From the NCBI GenBank assembly GCA_005879655.1, contig VBJK01000087.1, positions 1 to 59,652 of the forward strand: 59,652 nucleotides of DNA, read 5' to 3'. Below, piece after piece: positions 36,193-46,048 of the stretch. The stretch's first letter is position 1. Every line of letters begins with the position of its first letter. The stretch comes from Chloroflexota bacterium (GTDB lineage Bacteria > Chloroflexota > Ktedonobacteria > Ktedonobacterales > Ktedonobacteraceae). A program made the translations under genes and the position numbers. A model generated the notes under the pieces. It did no database searches. It was not told the origin of the DNA and saw only the letters and a program-made list of their open reading frames with translations.

Positions 36193-36252
36193 GGTGAGTT
36201 GTCGATGTTTACCATGGTCTTGTACACCCTTGACAAACGTTGACGACTCGCC
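36193..36252. terminator. Hairpin after the HEAT-repeat gene
   Basis: GGTGAGTTGTCGATGTTT (36193-36210) pairs with AAACGTTGACGACTCGCC (36235-36252) with three G-T type mismatches. It lies just beyond the stop of the minus-strand HEAT-repeat gene. Confidence 0.6.
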
Positions 36253-36257
36253 CTGTA

Positions 36258-38171
36258 TTATTGTCCTAGTTGACGCAACGTATCGTAGGCTGCTGCTGCA
36301 AGTTCTGGACGCGTCTCCATAAGATTGCGCAACGACGAGATGGCATTGATATCTCGATACTGCAAGACCTGTTGGTTGGCGGCACGGATAACCGTATCTT
36401 TTGGGTCGTTGAGGGCCTCTCTTGCGGCTAGGCGGCTACGCGGATCTTCTCCTGTTGGGTCCATACGCCTGATTGCTTCTAGCGCCTGTGTGCGTACATA
36501 TGGATCGAAATCTTGGGCCGCGCGCAGTACGAGATCGAGTGCAGAGCGATCTGCTAGCTGACCATATGCACGCGCTACAGCGGCATAGATGATGCTCCCT
36601 GGAATATCTGTATCTCCTGTCGGCAAATTGTCGCGCCGTTTTGCTTGGTTCTTGCGTCGCTCTATATCTACGGTACGCAACAGAAGCTGCTGGAGCAGTT
36701 GGCTGGCACGGCGGTCGCCCAGCTGTCCCAGGGTATCGCAAACTGCACCCAGGGTCAGTGCTTGTGCCTGGCCGGTGAGTGTTGTAATGGATGAAAGATA
36801 TTGCATGAGAGGTGCTGTTGCGCGCGGTTCATGCAGTTCGCCAATAGCTTTCACCGTGAGGGGTAAAGCCTCTTCATTACGTTCAGAGAGCGCTGTCAAG
36901 AGGACATCGCGACCGGGACCTGCCATCCAGCGTTCAACTTCGGGCATCATTGGTAAACAATTGTAGATGGCTTCTACGATCCGCGTATCCTTCAACTCAG
37001 CGCGCGATATGCTACTCCAGTAGCGTCCCAGGAAAGTGGCAAGTCGATGTACAGCAACGGTATTTTGCCACATAGGATGGCTGCGTGCACCAGTAAACAA
37101 TGCCTCGGCTAGCAGAGGAAGTTTCTGCTCGAAGACAATGGGTAGCGTTAGTACTTCACCTTTTGGTGGATGGATAGCGTCTTGTAGGATCGCGCTAAAA
37201 ACGAGGGCTGCTTGCTGTGTCAGACGTTGATTGATTGTGCTTGAGCCTCTTAGATAGCGCTCTAAAGGGATGGTGCGATAGACAGGAACGGAGATATAGC
37301 TTTCCAGGCCGGGGACACGTTCGAGACCACTGGCAAGTACAAGATCATAGAATTCTTCCAGTTTCAAACTAAGGATGGCCTCAACGATATCGACTTTGGC
37401 CCAGCCCTCTGCATCCTTGAGCGCGCTCACCAACGTTCGTAGCGCCAGGGTTGTTCCCAGCATGGCCAGGGATTGTGCTGCGTACATCGAAGTATTGGGG
37501 TCAACGCTGAGCCTGCCTAGTAGCTGAACATTGTTAGTTAAGTTCCTGTTATCTGCGCCTCCTTTAGCGAAGCCTAGCACTTTTTGCTGGCTTGGCTCAT
37601 ACGATTTATAATAACCCAACATAAGGATCGCAAAACGCCTAGCGCATCCTTGTGGTGTTTCTGCGGGATTTGCATTATGTGGGAGGCCAGCCGGATCACC
37701 TTGTTCAATGATGTGTTGCCAGACGGGCGTGAGATTACCAGCGCGGTCTATCTCCAACAGGAAGGGGAGCAGGATTGGTCTCCATTGTTGCACAGAACCG
37801 ACATTGAGCAGAGGAACCATCTGCTCTGCAATCTTATCTACAGGCATCCCTTCCCAGCGTAAGCTGGTCAGGAGTCTAGTAATAGTAGGGCGTAGCGTGA
37901 CCAGTTGTTCTTTTATCTCAGGCGCATCTGCATCGAGTTCGGGAAAGGCGCGTCGTGCTGCCAGATGCTCGATGGTACCAACGCGCTGCGTGTGCGGAGG
38001 GGAAGGTGGTGCCACAGGTTTGGCTTCAGCGGATGGTGTGGTAGAAGTGGGGGCTTCGTCGGGTTGTTCCTTCTCTGCAATATGCAGAAAGCCTGGGTTA
38101 CGCTCCGTTATTTCATCACTCTGTAGGTCGGGCAACCCCAAGGCTCCATTGTCAGTATCTGTATCAGGCAT
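36258..38171 (-). CDS. HEAT-repeat protein
   Basis: 637 residues from the ATG at 38171, preceded by GAGAGGG. The first 70 are acidic and Pro-rich. From about residue 200 helical repeats of HEAT/PBS-lyase type recur: DPNTSMYAAQSLAMLG, EPRATAPLMQYLSS, GDRRASQLLQQLLLR, DPYVRTQALEAIRRM and DTVIRAANQQVLQYR. It has no catalytic signature, signal or membrane helix. It is probably a cytosolic scaffold. It lies in a block of Ser/Thr kinases and TPR proteins on both strands, so a role in that signalling network is plausible but unproven. Confidence 0.8.
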   Translation of the reverse strand: MPDTDTDNGALGLPDLQSDEITERNPGFLHIAEKEQPDEAPTSTTPSAEAKPVAPPSPPHTQRVGTIEHLAARRAFPELDADAPEIKEQLVTLRPTITRLLTSLRWEGMPVDKIAEQMVPLLNVGSVQQWRPILLPFLLEIDRAGNLTPVWQHIIEQGDPAGLPHNANPAETPQGCARRFAILMLGYYKSYEPSQQKVLGFAKGGADNRNLTNNVQLLGRLSVDPNTSMYAAQSLAMLGTTLALRTLVSALKDAEGWAKVDIVEAILSLKLEEFYDLVLASGLERVPGLESYISVPVYRTIPLERYLRGSSTINQRLTQQAALVFSAILQDAIHPPKGEVLTLPIVFEQKLPLLAEALFTGARSHPMWQNTVAVHRLATFLGRYWSSISRAELKDTRIVEAIYNCLPMMPEVERWMAGPGRDVLLTALSERNEEALPLTVKAIGELHEPRATAPLMQYLSSITTLTGQAQALTLGAVCDTLGQLGDRRASQLLQQLLLRTVDIERRKNQAKRRDNLPTGDTDIPGSIIYAAVARAYGQLADRSALDLVLRAAQDFDPYVRTQALEAIRRMDPTGEDPRSRLAAREALNDPKDTVIRAANQQVLQYRDINAISSLRNLMETRPELAAAAYDTLRQLGQ

Positions 38172-38404
38172 GCATACCCTCTCGATCATAGAATTTTATT
38201 ATCGATATTCAATCAACCTTGATCAGGCGATAAAAGCAGTGTGTTGGACGATACTGGCTCATTGTACTGCTCATGACCGTAATGGTCAAGGGATATGAGG
38301 CGTATCTGCTAAAGATTGACACAGCCTGCTTGTTGGAGAAGCTAGCTATACTAAAAAAGAACTTAACCTATTTCCCTGAACTTATTGTGTGGTGGAGGTG
38401 TACG

Positions 38405-39605
38405 ATGTCACCAGAAGCTTATTTACAGAGTATAGCCAAGCAGGCTCGTGCGCTACTGGAGTGTTCAAGCGTCAGTCTTTGCTTGTTGGGTGCTGCTGGA
38501 TATTGCTCTCACCCACTACTGGGCCAATTTCTCTCCTCTTATCAGAACAAGACACCCTTGCATTACGGAACGGTCCTCGATGCTGCTTTCTTCTCCTGTG
38601 AGCCTGTTGCGGCGCTCTGCGATAGCGGGCTACCAAGAAATGATGAGTATTGCGATTGCCCCGCTAGAGGGACCAAAAAGGCTACTTGGTTTATTAATCT
38701 TCATGGATACGCGAGCACAGGCATTTTTATACGGAGAATGCTTACTTATTGAACAGTACCGGCTATTAGTTAGTAAAAATGTAGAGCAAGCTTTGCAAGC
38801 TATGATAGTAACAGAGGCTAGTGCTACAAGGCATGAGATTGTTACAGATGTACAGGAACAGAGTGAGTTTATTGCTCTCGTCAGTCACGAGTTGCGTACG
38901 CCTCTCACGGACATCAGGGGCTACGCCGAGCTATTGCAAGCATATGCGGTCTCGGATCAGGAGATGCATCGGCCAGCAGGTATTATGGAGATGACAGCGG
39001 AGCGGCAACAGCAGTATCTCAATGTAATTGTTGAGCAAACGAATCATCTGGAAGTATTGATCAGTGATTTGCTTGACGTATCGAGGTTGTGCTCGCGTCG
39101 TCTGGCCCTTCGGCATAGCTGGATAGATATAGGGGAATTGTGTCAACGTATAGCACAGATCATGCAAGATAAGATTGAACGGCAGCAACCGGGGTATTAT
39201 CGTATCTCTTGTAAGAGAGAAATTGATTTACCGCTAGCATGGGCTGATCCGCATCGGGTACAGCAAGTGCTGATCAATCTGCTGGAAAATGCAGTAAAGT
39301 ACTCGCCTGATGGCGGCGTGATTCAGATTCAGGTATCCACTGTTAGCTTATGCGCGCGGCGGATGCTCTGTGTGGCCGTAAGTGATCAAGGTATTGGTGT
39401 TCCCTCTCAGCAACAGCTCTCATTATTTCAATTATTTACGCGGCTAGGCCATCCAAGTGCTGGTTAGATTAGCGGTACCGGCTTAGGTCTTTATATCTCA
39501 AGAACACTGGTAGAAGCCATGAATGGTCGTGTTACATTGCAAAGTTGTGAAGGTGAAGGCACACGTGTTACATTCACGTTACCAACCTTTTGTCACGCAA
39601 CATGA
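38405..39605 (+). pseudogene. Broken GAF-domain sensor histidine kinase
   Basis: Two lesions break one gene. The natural start is the ATG at 38405 with GGAGG 6 bases upstream; that frame encodes the first half of a GAF domain (AYLQSIAKQARALLECSSVSL). From about 38640 the GAF domain continues in another frame (SIAIAPLEG, RLLGLLIFMDT), so there is a one-base-type frameshift near 38636-38650. The second frame runs through the H box (LVSHELRTPLTDIRG) and N box (LINLLENAVKYS), but meets TAG at 39465. Beyond it the same frame encodes the missing G2 box, [20 protein letters not shown], to a TGA at 39603. An intact ancestor would be about 400 residues. Confidence 0.85.
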
Positions 39606-40231
39606 CACAGCGCCTTAGCCAATAAGAAATAGCCCGGAAATACTAATGCTTGGTACGATACTTGTTACAAATTGTGGGAGTGATGCAAGCATTCCTCCTC
39701 TTTTGAGCGTATAACGCTATATTGCTCGCACATTTTCCTTAGAAATTGCTGAGCAGAGCTTAAAGAAAGCTGAAAGTTATCGAATAAAGCTTGTGCTTAT
39801 TGGCGTGGCCTGCTATGCTTTAAGTAGTGATGGTCATTTCTGCTTGATGTTGAAGCAAGGTTATCACGTATAGAGAACGTTTCGGCAATGATCACTGGAC
39901 CTTTGTGCATATTTTCTCCATGGGAGCTTCCTTTAGGGTAGCTAGTTGGGAGCGAGAGTGGTTTTCTTGCTGGTACAGTAACGACGGATAGTCATCATCG
40001 GGTTTGAGGAAGTTTGCAAAAGGGACAGATTTTTGGGTGTCTCATCTGTATCTAAACTGTCTGATGAGACGTGTTTACTATAGAGTTATTCATAACTCGG
40101 CTCTATCTCGTGACAGGTACTTAGAAGAGGTCACCTTTTGTGGAGTAGAGTTGGGAGCGAGAGTGCTCCTTGATACTCTGAAGCTGTTGCTCGATTGCAA
40201 AGTCAGAAGTTCTTAGAAGAGGAGAAAGTTC
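39606..40231. other. Intergenic region with a 17-base direct repeat
   Basis: About 625 bases between the broken kinase and the KGG gene. A small ORF at 40004-40216 has no recognisable features and is not supported. A 17-base sequence AGTTGGGAGCGAGAGTG occurs at 39944-39960 and again at 40149-40165. No clear promoter was fixed. Confidence 0.5.
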
Positions 40232-40429
40232 ATGGAAACACAAAAAGGTCGCGGTCGTGGTTTCGCATCGATGAGTCCTGAGAAGAAGCGCGAAATTGCC
40301 AGCAAGGGTGGTAAGGCTGCTCATGCTTTGGGCACAGCGCACAAATGGACTAGTGAAGAAGCCCAGGCAGCTGGGCGCAAAGGTGGGTCGATTAGCCGCC
40401 GTCGCTCAAAGTATAATGTCCAGGCGTAA
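40232..40429 (+). CDS. KGG-repeat stress protein (YciG/Con-10 type)
   Basis: 65 residues. It contains RGFASMSPEKKREIASKGGKAAH and the second repeat EEAQAAGRKGGSISRR, the KGG motif pair of small general-stress proteins. It is basic and glycine-rich, without a hydrophobic core, and probably flexible. A GGAG site precedes the ATG. A terminator follows, so it is a single-gene unit. Homologues are induced by stress or sporulation; that is family knowledge, not seen here. Confidence 0.88.
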   Translation: METQKGRGRGFASMSPEKKREIASKGGKAAHALGTAHKWTSEEAQAAGRKGGSISRRRSKYNVQA

Positions 40430-40447
40430 GAGTTTTGTGGTGAACAT

Positions 40448-40477
40448 AAAGAGGCTGACAGCGTGGTCGGCCTCTTT
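40448..40477 (+). terminator. Terminator of the KGG gene
   Basis: AAAGAGGCTGAC (40448-40459) pairs with GTCGGCCTCTTT (40466-40477), one wobble pair, 6-base loop. It can also serve the convergent M23 gene. Confidence 0.75.
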
Positions 40478-40497
40478 ACATGTCAATTGATTTTGCA

Positions 40498-41418
40498 TTA
40501 GGGTAGAACCATATACTGAGTGGGGTTCAACCAGATATTGTTCGCCAGGACCATAAAGTGTAGATGTGGACCAGTAGAAGCTCCGGTGCTTCCTTCATAG
40601 CCGATAAGTTGCCCTTTCATAACGTTCTGACCAGCTTTAACGATATAACTGGCCATGTGTCCATAAATAGTGGCGACGTAGTGTCCGTGATTAATTTTTA
40701 CAGACCAGCCTAGCCCTGACCAGTCCCAACCAACCCAGATCACTTGCCCACTATCGGTGGCTGTAATTGGCGTACCGAGTGGAGCGGCCAGATCGATGCC
40801 TGAGTGAGGTTTAACACAGCCACACCAGGTTTGATATTCTGGGTTGGCAAAGACCTGCGTGACGGTTGCCCCAACAATGGGCCGTTGCATCTGTTCTGTG
40901 CCCATCAAGCCGCTAGCTGTCACTGCTGTTGCACATATTCCCCAGATATCTGTACCACCACAGTAGCCATTGTTGGTAAGCAATGCAGGAGTGGGTGTAG
41001 GAGGAAGCTCGTGTTGTCTGAGGCCGAATGAAGTCTGTGAGCCTGGCGCAAAGATATTCTGGAAAACCTGTGTGATACCTCCCTGCTGTTGGCCTAAGCC
41101 TAGAGGTGAGACAAACAACAATGTCAGTACAATCATGATCATACTGCTGATAAGGGCCGTGATAAACACGACAGGGTGTCGCTGGGGTATTGGTCCCTGT
41201 ACAGTCACACGCGGTCGTTTCTCTGTTGCTGGAATCACGGTCGGCAACTTCGTCGTAGTATTAGGTTGACTGACATGCAGTTGTCTGGTAATACGGGGAG
41301 CTTGATCCGTCAGTGGCCCGGTAATAATGGGCGCTGGAAGCTTCTGGGTCGTGACGGAACCAGTTGACTTTTGCTGACGGTGTGGCTCTGTTACATCCTG
41401 GTTATTAGAAAGCGACAT
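40498..41418 (-). CDS. Membrane-anchored M23 metallopeptidase
   Basis: 306 residues from the ATG at 41418, with GGAGG 9 bases upstream. About 85 cytosolic residues, Thr/Pro/Gln-rich, precede one membrane helix (VVFITALISSMIMIVLTLLF). A linker leads to the peptidase domain: HSGIDLAAPLGTPI (HxxxD zinc site), INHGHYVATIYGH and GPHLHFMV (HxH site). This is LytM-type and should cut cell-wall peptides outside the membrane. All zinc ligands are present, so it is probably active. The long cytosolic tail is unusual and could link it to cytosolic regulation, for example by the kinases in this window (inference). Confidence 0.87.
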   Translation of the reverse strand: MSLSNNQDVTEPHRQQKSTGSVTTQKLPAPIITGPLTDQAPRITRQLHVSQPNTTTKLPTVIPATEKRPRVTVQGPIPQRHPVVFITALISSMIMIVLTLLFVSPLGLGQQQGGITQVFQNIFAPGSQTSFGLRQHELPPTPTPALLTNNGYCGGTDIWGICATAVTASGLMGTEQMQRPIVGATVTQVFANPEYQTWCGCVKPHSGIDLAAPLGTPITATDSGQVIWVGWDWSGLGWSVKINHGHYVATIYGHMASYIVKAGQNVMKGQLIGYEGSTGASTGPHLHFMVLANNIWLNPTQYMVLP

Positions 41419-41812
41419 TACTCGATCCTCCTCACTTGTTCGCCTGAAAAATTGCTGCACGGTTTGTGCGCTAGACAAACTTTACTCTATATGAGAAAAC
41501 CTTTTTTAGCCAGACAATTCGTATGAATATAGTGAGAATGGGCTAGTAGTACATTTGCATCTTCACCTACTAATGCTCAGCTTTCTTTAGAAAGGTAGAA
41601 ACTTATGAGATATGGACTAGAGACGTGGGGTTTGTGGAATGATCGGCAGACGGAGATTGGTACGAAATAAGATATTGACATAGATGATTACTACAACTAT
41701 TGCGTGATACTAATAAGGTGAACCCAAGCAAGGCAGTTACCTCCATCGCTTGAGTTCACCCCTATTGTTAGCATCACATTAATTGCGCGTGCTTGCCCGC
41801 TACAATCCTCTT
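41419..41812. other. Intergenic region with a hairpin
   Basis: About 390 bases. It holds the hairpin at 41717-41760 and otherwise no ORF, promoter or RNA that I can support. Confidence 0.45.
41717..41760. terminator. Hairpin beyond the permease
   Basis: GGTGAACCCAAGC (41717-41729) pairs with GCTTGAGTTCACC (41748-41760) with one mismatch. It lies beyond the 3' end of the minus-strand permease remnant. Confidence 0.6.
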
Positions 41813-43178
41813 CTAGCGCTTACTAGTATTGAGTTCTACACGCCGCAGAATAAGATAAGCGATAGCCGCAATGACAACACCCAACTCGAAACCAATATCC
41901 ATACCGTAGGGAGGATTGAATAAGCCCGCAATAGGACCTACCACTGGAATAGGTGGTTTACTGGCACTCACTACAATGACCTGAGAAATGCCCAGGCCAG
42001 CACCGATGAGGCCCAGCACCATTGAAACAAGAGCAGCCCAGCCCAGAGGTAGCTTGCTTCTCGTATTCCAATCATCTACATTGTACTCACGACCAGTAAG
42101 CCACGAGCAGCAAGAAACTCTCAAGCGTCTGGTTGAAGTTCTGCGCAAGGGCTAGCGCAATAAGAATATAGACGACCGCACCAATGAGTGTCCACACGGC
42201 ACGATTAATATGCTGGAATGCCTTACCAAGTACCTGCATCGACAAGCCGAGGCTATAGTCATTAGGAATGTTGTTAGCAATAACACTCAAAGCGAGTAGT
42301 ACCAGCAAGAACAAGCCGAAACCACCGAGCGGCTTCAGAACAGCACCAAGCAGCTCACCACCAGCTCCCTTGTATCCAGTGGACCAGGACATGCCTAGGA
42401 TTTCCAACAGGATACAGGGAATAGCAACCCCCAGAAAGGTGAGCCAGAAAATGCGGCTACTCGGAGTGTCTTCCGGTTGATTGACGTTGTAGTCAGCGGC
42501 ATAAGAACTCCAACCAGTAGCGAAACCGTAGATGGCTCCTCCAAAGGAGACGAAACCCGCTAACCAGGCAATGCCGGAAGCAGTAGGCGCAATGATGGAG
42601 ACGTGTGGGCCAGCAATCACTGCCATAATCAGAAAGATAATAGCCATCGGCATCCAAGCATAGCGCTCGTATCTATGTACGTATTTGTAACCATAGATAC
42701 TTACGGCGGTCGTCAAGATGGCGATAATAAGGATACCCAACCAGCGCGGTACGGCACCATTGCTCAAACTTTCTACGATCTGACCTCCAACAATAACATT
42801 AACCGCCGACCAGCCTATACAAGCCGCGACATTAAAGAGAGCCATGACGATGCCACCAACCCAACCGAAGGAAAAGCGCGAAATGGTCATCTGGCGTAGA
42901 CCGAGCTTGGGACCAAGTGTGGAGAAGAATGCGACTGGGAGAACTCCAAGAACATTAAAAATGATAATTGCGGCTACACTATCCCAAAAGCCAAGACGGA
43001 ATATTGGAACAGCGATTGCTCCCAACGCAACGGTTGAGATAACCAGATTAGCGGAAAGCCACATGGTGAAGTTGTCGAAGATACGTACGTGGGTACGTGT
43101 TTGTGGTGCGACACGTTCAATACCATGTGTTTCAATACCCTTTTCCTCGGTGGAGATCGTAACGGTGTCTGAAGCCAT
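41813..43178 (-). pseudogene. Broken NCS1 nucleobase/cation symporter
   Basis: From the ATG at 43178 (AGGAGG upstream) the first frame encodes about ten helices of a purine-cytosine permease: NFTMWLSANLVISTVALGA, ACIGWSAVNVIVGGQ and WSSYAADYNVNQP are family landmarks. It reaches TLESFLLLVAYW and stops two codons later at 42087. The rest of the family sequence (REYNVDDWN, then two helices VSMVLGLIGAGLG and LGVVIAAIAYLI) continues in another frame to 41813. Between YW and REYN the family normally has a further 15-20 residues, so a short deletion with a frame change near 42090 has split the gene. An intact protein would be about 475 residues. A sequencing error is possible but would not explain the missing residues. 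Confidence 0.82.
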
Positions 43179-43363
43179 GAAAGTGGTTCCTCCTAAGTTT
43201 TTCCATTTGGTGAAAAACTACTGTTACATGTCTCTGATCCCTTGAAGGGCCACCCTATGTATTAACTATGACATTATATAGTATATGACAAACGGGCACA
43301 AAATAGAAGCCATTTTCCTCTAAACCGTGTATCTCCTTGAGAAACTTTGCTCTGGATTTATGA

Positions 43364-43412
43364 AATATGCAGCCGTATCAAGCGGCACCATCGCTCGATA
43401 CGGCTGCATATT
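43364..43412. terminator. Strong hairpin after the GAF-like gene
   Basis: AATATGCAGCCGTATC (43364-43379) pairs perfectly with GATACGGCTGCATATT (43397-43412). It lies beyond the stop of the minus-strand 43448 gene and before the permease start. Confidence 0.7.
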
Positions 43413-43447
43413 TTCTGTATGTGTTGTTTAGTTGAATGCCTTGAATC

Positions 43448-44389
43448 CTACAGCAATTGCAGAATGTGAGTTTTGCTTATAGCTTGCTTATCTGGTCCAC
43501 ACAGCTGAATATACTTATATGTGAGGAGTGTTCGTAGTGCTGTTTTGATCTCGTGCATATTCATCTGTGTCAGCTTCGCTAGCTCTGCAACATTGCGGCG
43601 TCCATTAATAGCGAGATAGAGACGACGTGCCAGCTTATTGGTGAGAAGCTTCGTAGTGTTGCTGGCGGAAGTGGCCTGCTGGAGGTGATTGTTGCTGGTC
43701 TGTGTATAGCAGGGAATCAACTCGGCTAATAGCGGTAGGGATCGATTTTTCAGCGGCTGTGTGATGACTGCTGGAAGCTGCGCTGGGGTCGCTGGTGACA
43801 GCAAGCCCCGGCGTTTGGCGCGGAAAATAGCCTGCTCCAGGATATACCTGAATGTAGTAATAAGCCTTGGCTGTGGTTGATGCTGGAAGTAGAGGGCTAT
43901 GGCCATGGTCAGTGGCGTCATCACCTCGTCGCCAGTCGTATTATTGTGTGCTGGTGGCAGTAGTACGTTGTGGTTCAGGTAATAACAGCCCCAATAGTTG
44001 AGACTATTAGCTGTCAGTAGCTCTGCGTGTTGTGGTGAGAACACATTGGTGACTGGACGAGGCATAACCCCTCGTTTCGCTTGTATCACCCGTTCAGCCA
44101 GAACTGCTCCCTGCGTATTCGCGACGACATAGGGTTCCAATAAGGAATTCTGGCGCACCATGGTACGCAACTCTGGTGATTGTGCACCAAGAAAGTGTTC
44201 CTGCGTGACCCAGAACTGAATAACTTGAATGTTTAGACGCTTCACGAAGATCTGTGACAACCATAAGAATAGTTCATCGACGTGTCCCATATGCTCTATC
44301 TGCTGTATTAATTGAGAAATGACGATGAGCTGATGATTGCCCATACTTGGTTGACTAGGTTGCGTTAACAGGAGTTCGCTGCTTTCCAC
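43448..44389 (-). CDS. GAF-like regulator with C-terminal winged helix
   Basis: 313 residues from the GTG at 44389, which has GAGGAGG 5 bases upstream; the open frame continues to 44518 but that part looks non-coding. Residues about 20-170 resemble a GAF-type sensory domain (LFLWLSQIFVKRLNIQVIQFWV, then a long helix). The last 80 residues, LARRLYLAINGRRNVAELAKLTQMNMHEIKTALRTLLTYKYIQL, read as a winged helix of the type found after PATAN domains. I do not recognise a named family. No catalytic motif, membrane helix or partner gene is visible, and the function is unknown. Confidence 0.65.
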   Translation of the reverse strand: MESSELLLTQPSQPSMGNHQLIVISQLIQQIEHMGHVDELFLWLSQIFVKRLNIQVIQFWVTQEHFLGAQSPELRTMVRQNSLLEPYVVANTQGAVLAERVIQAKRGVMPRPVTNVFSPQHAELLTANSLNYWGCYYLNHNVLLPPAHNNTTGDEVMTPLTMAIALYFQHQPQPRLITTFRYILEQAIFRAKRRGLLSPATPAQLPAVITQPLKNRSLPLLAELIPCYTQTSNNHLQQATSASNTTKLLTNKLARRLYLAINGRRNVAELAKLTQMNMHEIKTALRTLLTYKYIQLCGPDKQAISKTHILQLL

Positions 44390-44879
44390 TATGGCCTCCT
44401 CAATCACATCTCTTCTATCTCTGCTGGGTGATCCTGCTTCTGATCCTAATACACAGACCAAAAAAGGATAAAGATGAAGAGCACCAACTAAATAGTAACA
44501 CGTAAGTATATATAGCACTAGAATTTAAATATAACAGATTTTGTCTGCAATATCTATTAAATTCTGTCAGAAGTTATTAAGGTGTTATTAAAATGTTATT
44601 GATCTATTATAAACTGTCCAGCTTATTTATTGATCAGATTAGAAAGGCAAGGTGAAGTGGCACCCGTCTGTCTCGTGAGGGTTCTCCCCTGGCGGGGTTT
44701 GGGATGTCCCCAAATACCTTTTTTTCCTCGCGCCAGCCGCAAGGCTGGCGCGAAAGAGATGAAAAGTGGGGAGACCCCAGACCCCCCAAAGGGGCTTGCT
44801 GCCCCTTTGAACCCCGCTTTTGCGCGCTTAAGTTGACGACTATGGGGCACTCATAAAGGATGCCTTGGGGGAGGAGAAC
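44390..44879. other. Intergenic region holding a composite hairpin repeat
   Basis: About 490 bases. The first 250 are A+T-rich and probably carry the promoter of the GAF-like gene. From 44651 the composition changes sharply to the G+C-rich repeat described next. No gene is supported. Confidence 0.5.
44651..44864. repeat. Composite G+C-rich structured repeat
   Basis: It contains the core CCTGGCGGGGTTTGGGATGT and CCCCAAAT (44689-44715) shared with the elements at 49283 and 53526. Then comes a perfect 11-base stem with a GCAA loop (44728-44753) and a perfect 9-base stem CAAAGGGGC/GCCCCTTTG (44787-44809). Its end, GGCACTCATAAAGGATGCC (44846-44864), matches the arms of the palindrome at 50185. 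It looks like a mosaic of two repeat families. Confidence 0.7.
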
Positions 44880-46004
44880 TTATTTAACCAGCGAGGCTAA
44901 ACGTCGTACGCCTTCTTCGATTTCTGCGGGCGTGAGGGCGCAGAAGGGGAGGCGGACGAAACGTGTACCCAGGTTGCTGATATCCTCATGCTCGTCTAGA
45001 GGATCGGCGAAAAAGGCTTTGCCATCCGTCAGTACGATGCCAGCCTCTTTGGCGTGTGTCAGTAGATTACTGTCATCACCCTGTGCTGGTAGCGTCACAC
45101 TGACGAAGAAACCACCTTCGGGTGCAGCGAACGAGATATTGGGCAGGTGAGTTTTGAGGGCTGTGATCATGGTCTGGAGACGTGGAGCATAAAGTTGCTT
45201 CAGGCTTGCCAGATTAGAGGCGAAATAACCGCGTTGATGGAACTCGTAGACCGCCCCTTGCGCCGGTAGTACGGGCATAAGAATGGTCTCCTCTGCCAGG
45301 CTCGTCAATTGCTTCACCAGATCACGTGGACCGATCAAATAGCCTGTGCGTAGTCCTGGACTGATGAGCTTGCTGAAGGAGCTGACCGTGACGGTGTGGT
45401 CTGGATTTAAATCTCGCAGTAATGGTAATGATGCTCCGCTATAGCGCAGGGTGCGATATGGGACATCCTCGACTAGCCAGAAATTGTAGCGGGTGGCGAG
45501 ATCGGCCAATGCCTGTCTTTTGGCAGCTGACGTGGTAACACCCGCAGGATTCTGAAAGTCAGGAACGAGATACATGAAGACAGGCACCTGCTTAGCGAGC
45601 GCTTTTTCTAGTGCGGCTATATTCACACCATCGTGATCTAACGGGATACCAAGTACTTTTGCGCCACGGCGGCGGAAGGTCTTGATGGCGCGATCATAAC
45701 TTGGCTGTTCGACAAATACCACATCGCCAGCTTTGATCGTCAGGCCAGATAACAAATCCTGTAAATGGAGCGAACCATTACCCACAAGTACCTGATCGGG
45801 GGAGACGCTATATTGCTCCGCTAGCAATTTGCGTAACGGGAGATACCCTCCGTTATGCCCATACTGGAGGACCGCTTTAGCGTCTGGACCTTCCAGCACG
45901 GCCTGCATACATTCGCTGATCAGTTTGTTGGGCAGAGCCTCTAAGGCGGGGACGCCCCTGGTGAAAAAGATCTGTTCGCTACTAACTTGAGTTGAACTCT
46001 GCAT
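44880..46004 (-). CDS. PLP-dependent aminotransferase (class I/II, LysN/MocR-like)
   Basis: 374 residues; AAGGAGG lies about 10 bases before the ATG. FFTRGVPALEALP, LQYGHNGGYLPLRKLLA, VGNGSLHLQDLL, PDFQNPAG (Asn for PLP), LVEDVPYRTLRY (Asp for pyridine N) and SSFSKLISPGLRTGY (Schiff-base Lys and phosphate Arg) are in the usual order. It has no GntR DNA-binding domain, so it is an enzyme rather than a MocR regulator. The set is closest to 2-aminoadipate/branched-chain-type aminotransferases. Its substrate is not fixed by context; the neighbours on this strand are an oxidoreductase and a transporter. Confidence 0.88.
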   Translation of the reverse strand: MQSSTQVSSEQIFFTRGVPALEALPNKLISECMQAVLEGPDAKAVLQYGHNGGYLPLRKLLAEQYSVSPDQVLVGNGSLHLQDLLSGLTIKAGDVVFVEQPSYDRAIKTFRRRGAKVLGIPLDHDGVNIAALEKALAKQVPVFMYLVPDFQNPAGVTTSAAKRQALADLATRYNFWLVEDVPYRTLRYSGASLPLLRDLNPDHTVTVSSFSKLISPGLRTGYLIGPRDLVKQLTSLAEETILMPVLPAQGAVYEFHQRGYFASNLASLKQLYAPRLQTMITALKTHLPNISFAAPEGGFFVSVTLPAQGDDSNLLTHAKEAGIVLTDGKAFFADPLDEHEDISNLGTRFVRLPFCALTPAEIEEGVRRLASLVK

Positions 46005-46048
46005 ATCTTAAGATACCTCCTTGTATGTGGTCAATGGTCATGAACTTT

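Noticed and set aside
39465..39467. Possible amber recoding in the histidine kinase
   Set aside because: The same gene also carries a frameshift, so decay is the simpler reading.
40004..40216. 70-residue ORF in the region before the KGG gene
   Set aside because: No ribosome site or recognisable motif, and the 17-base repeat lies partly inside it.
44651..44864. Short ORFs on both strands in the composite repeat
   Set aside because: They are products of the G+C-rich palindromes, have no ribosome site and mirror one another.
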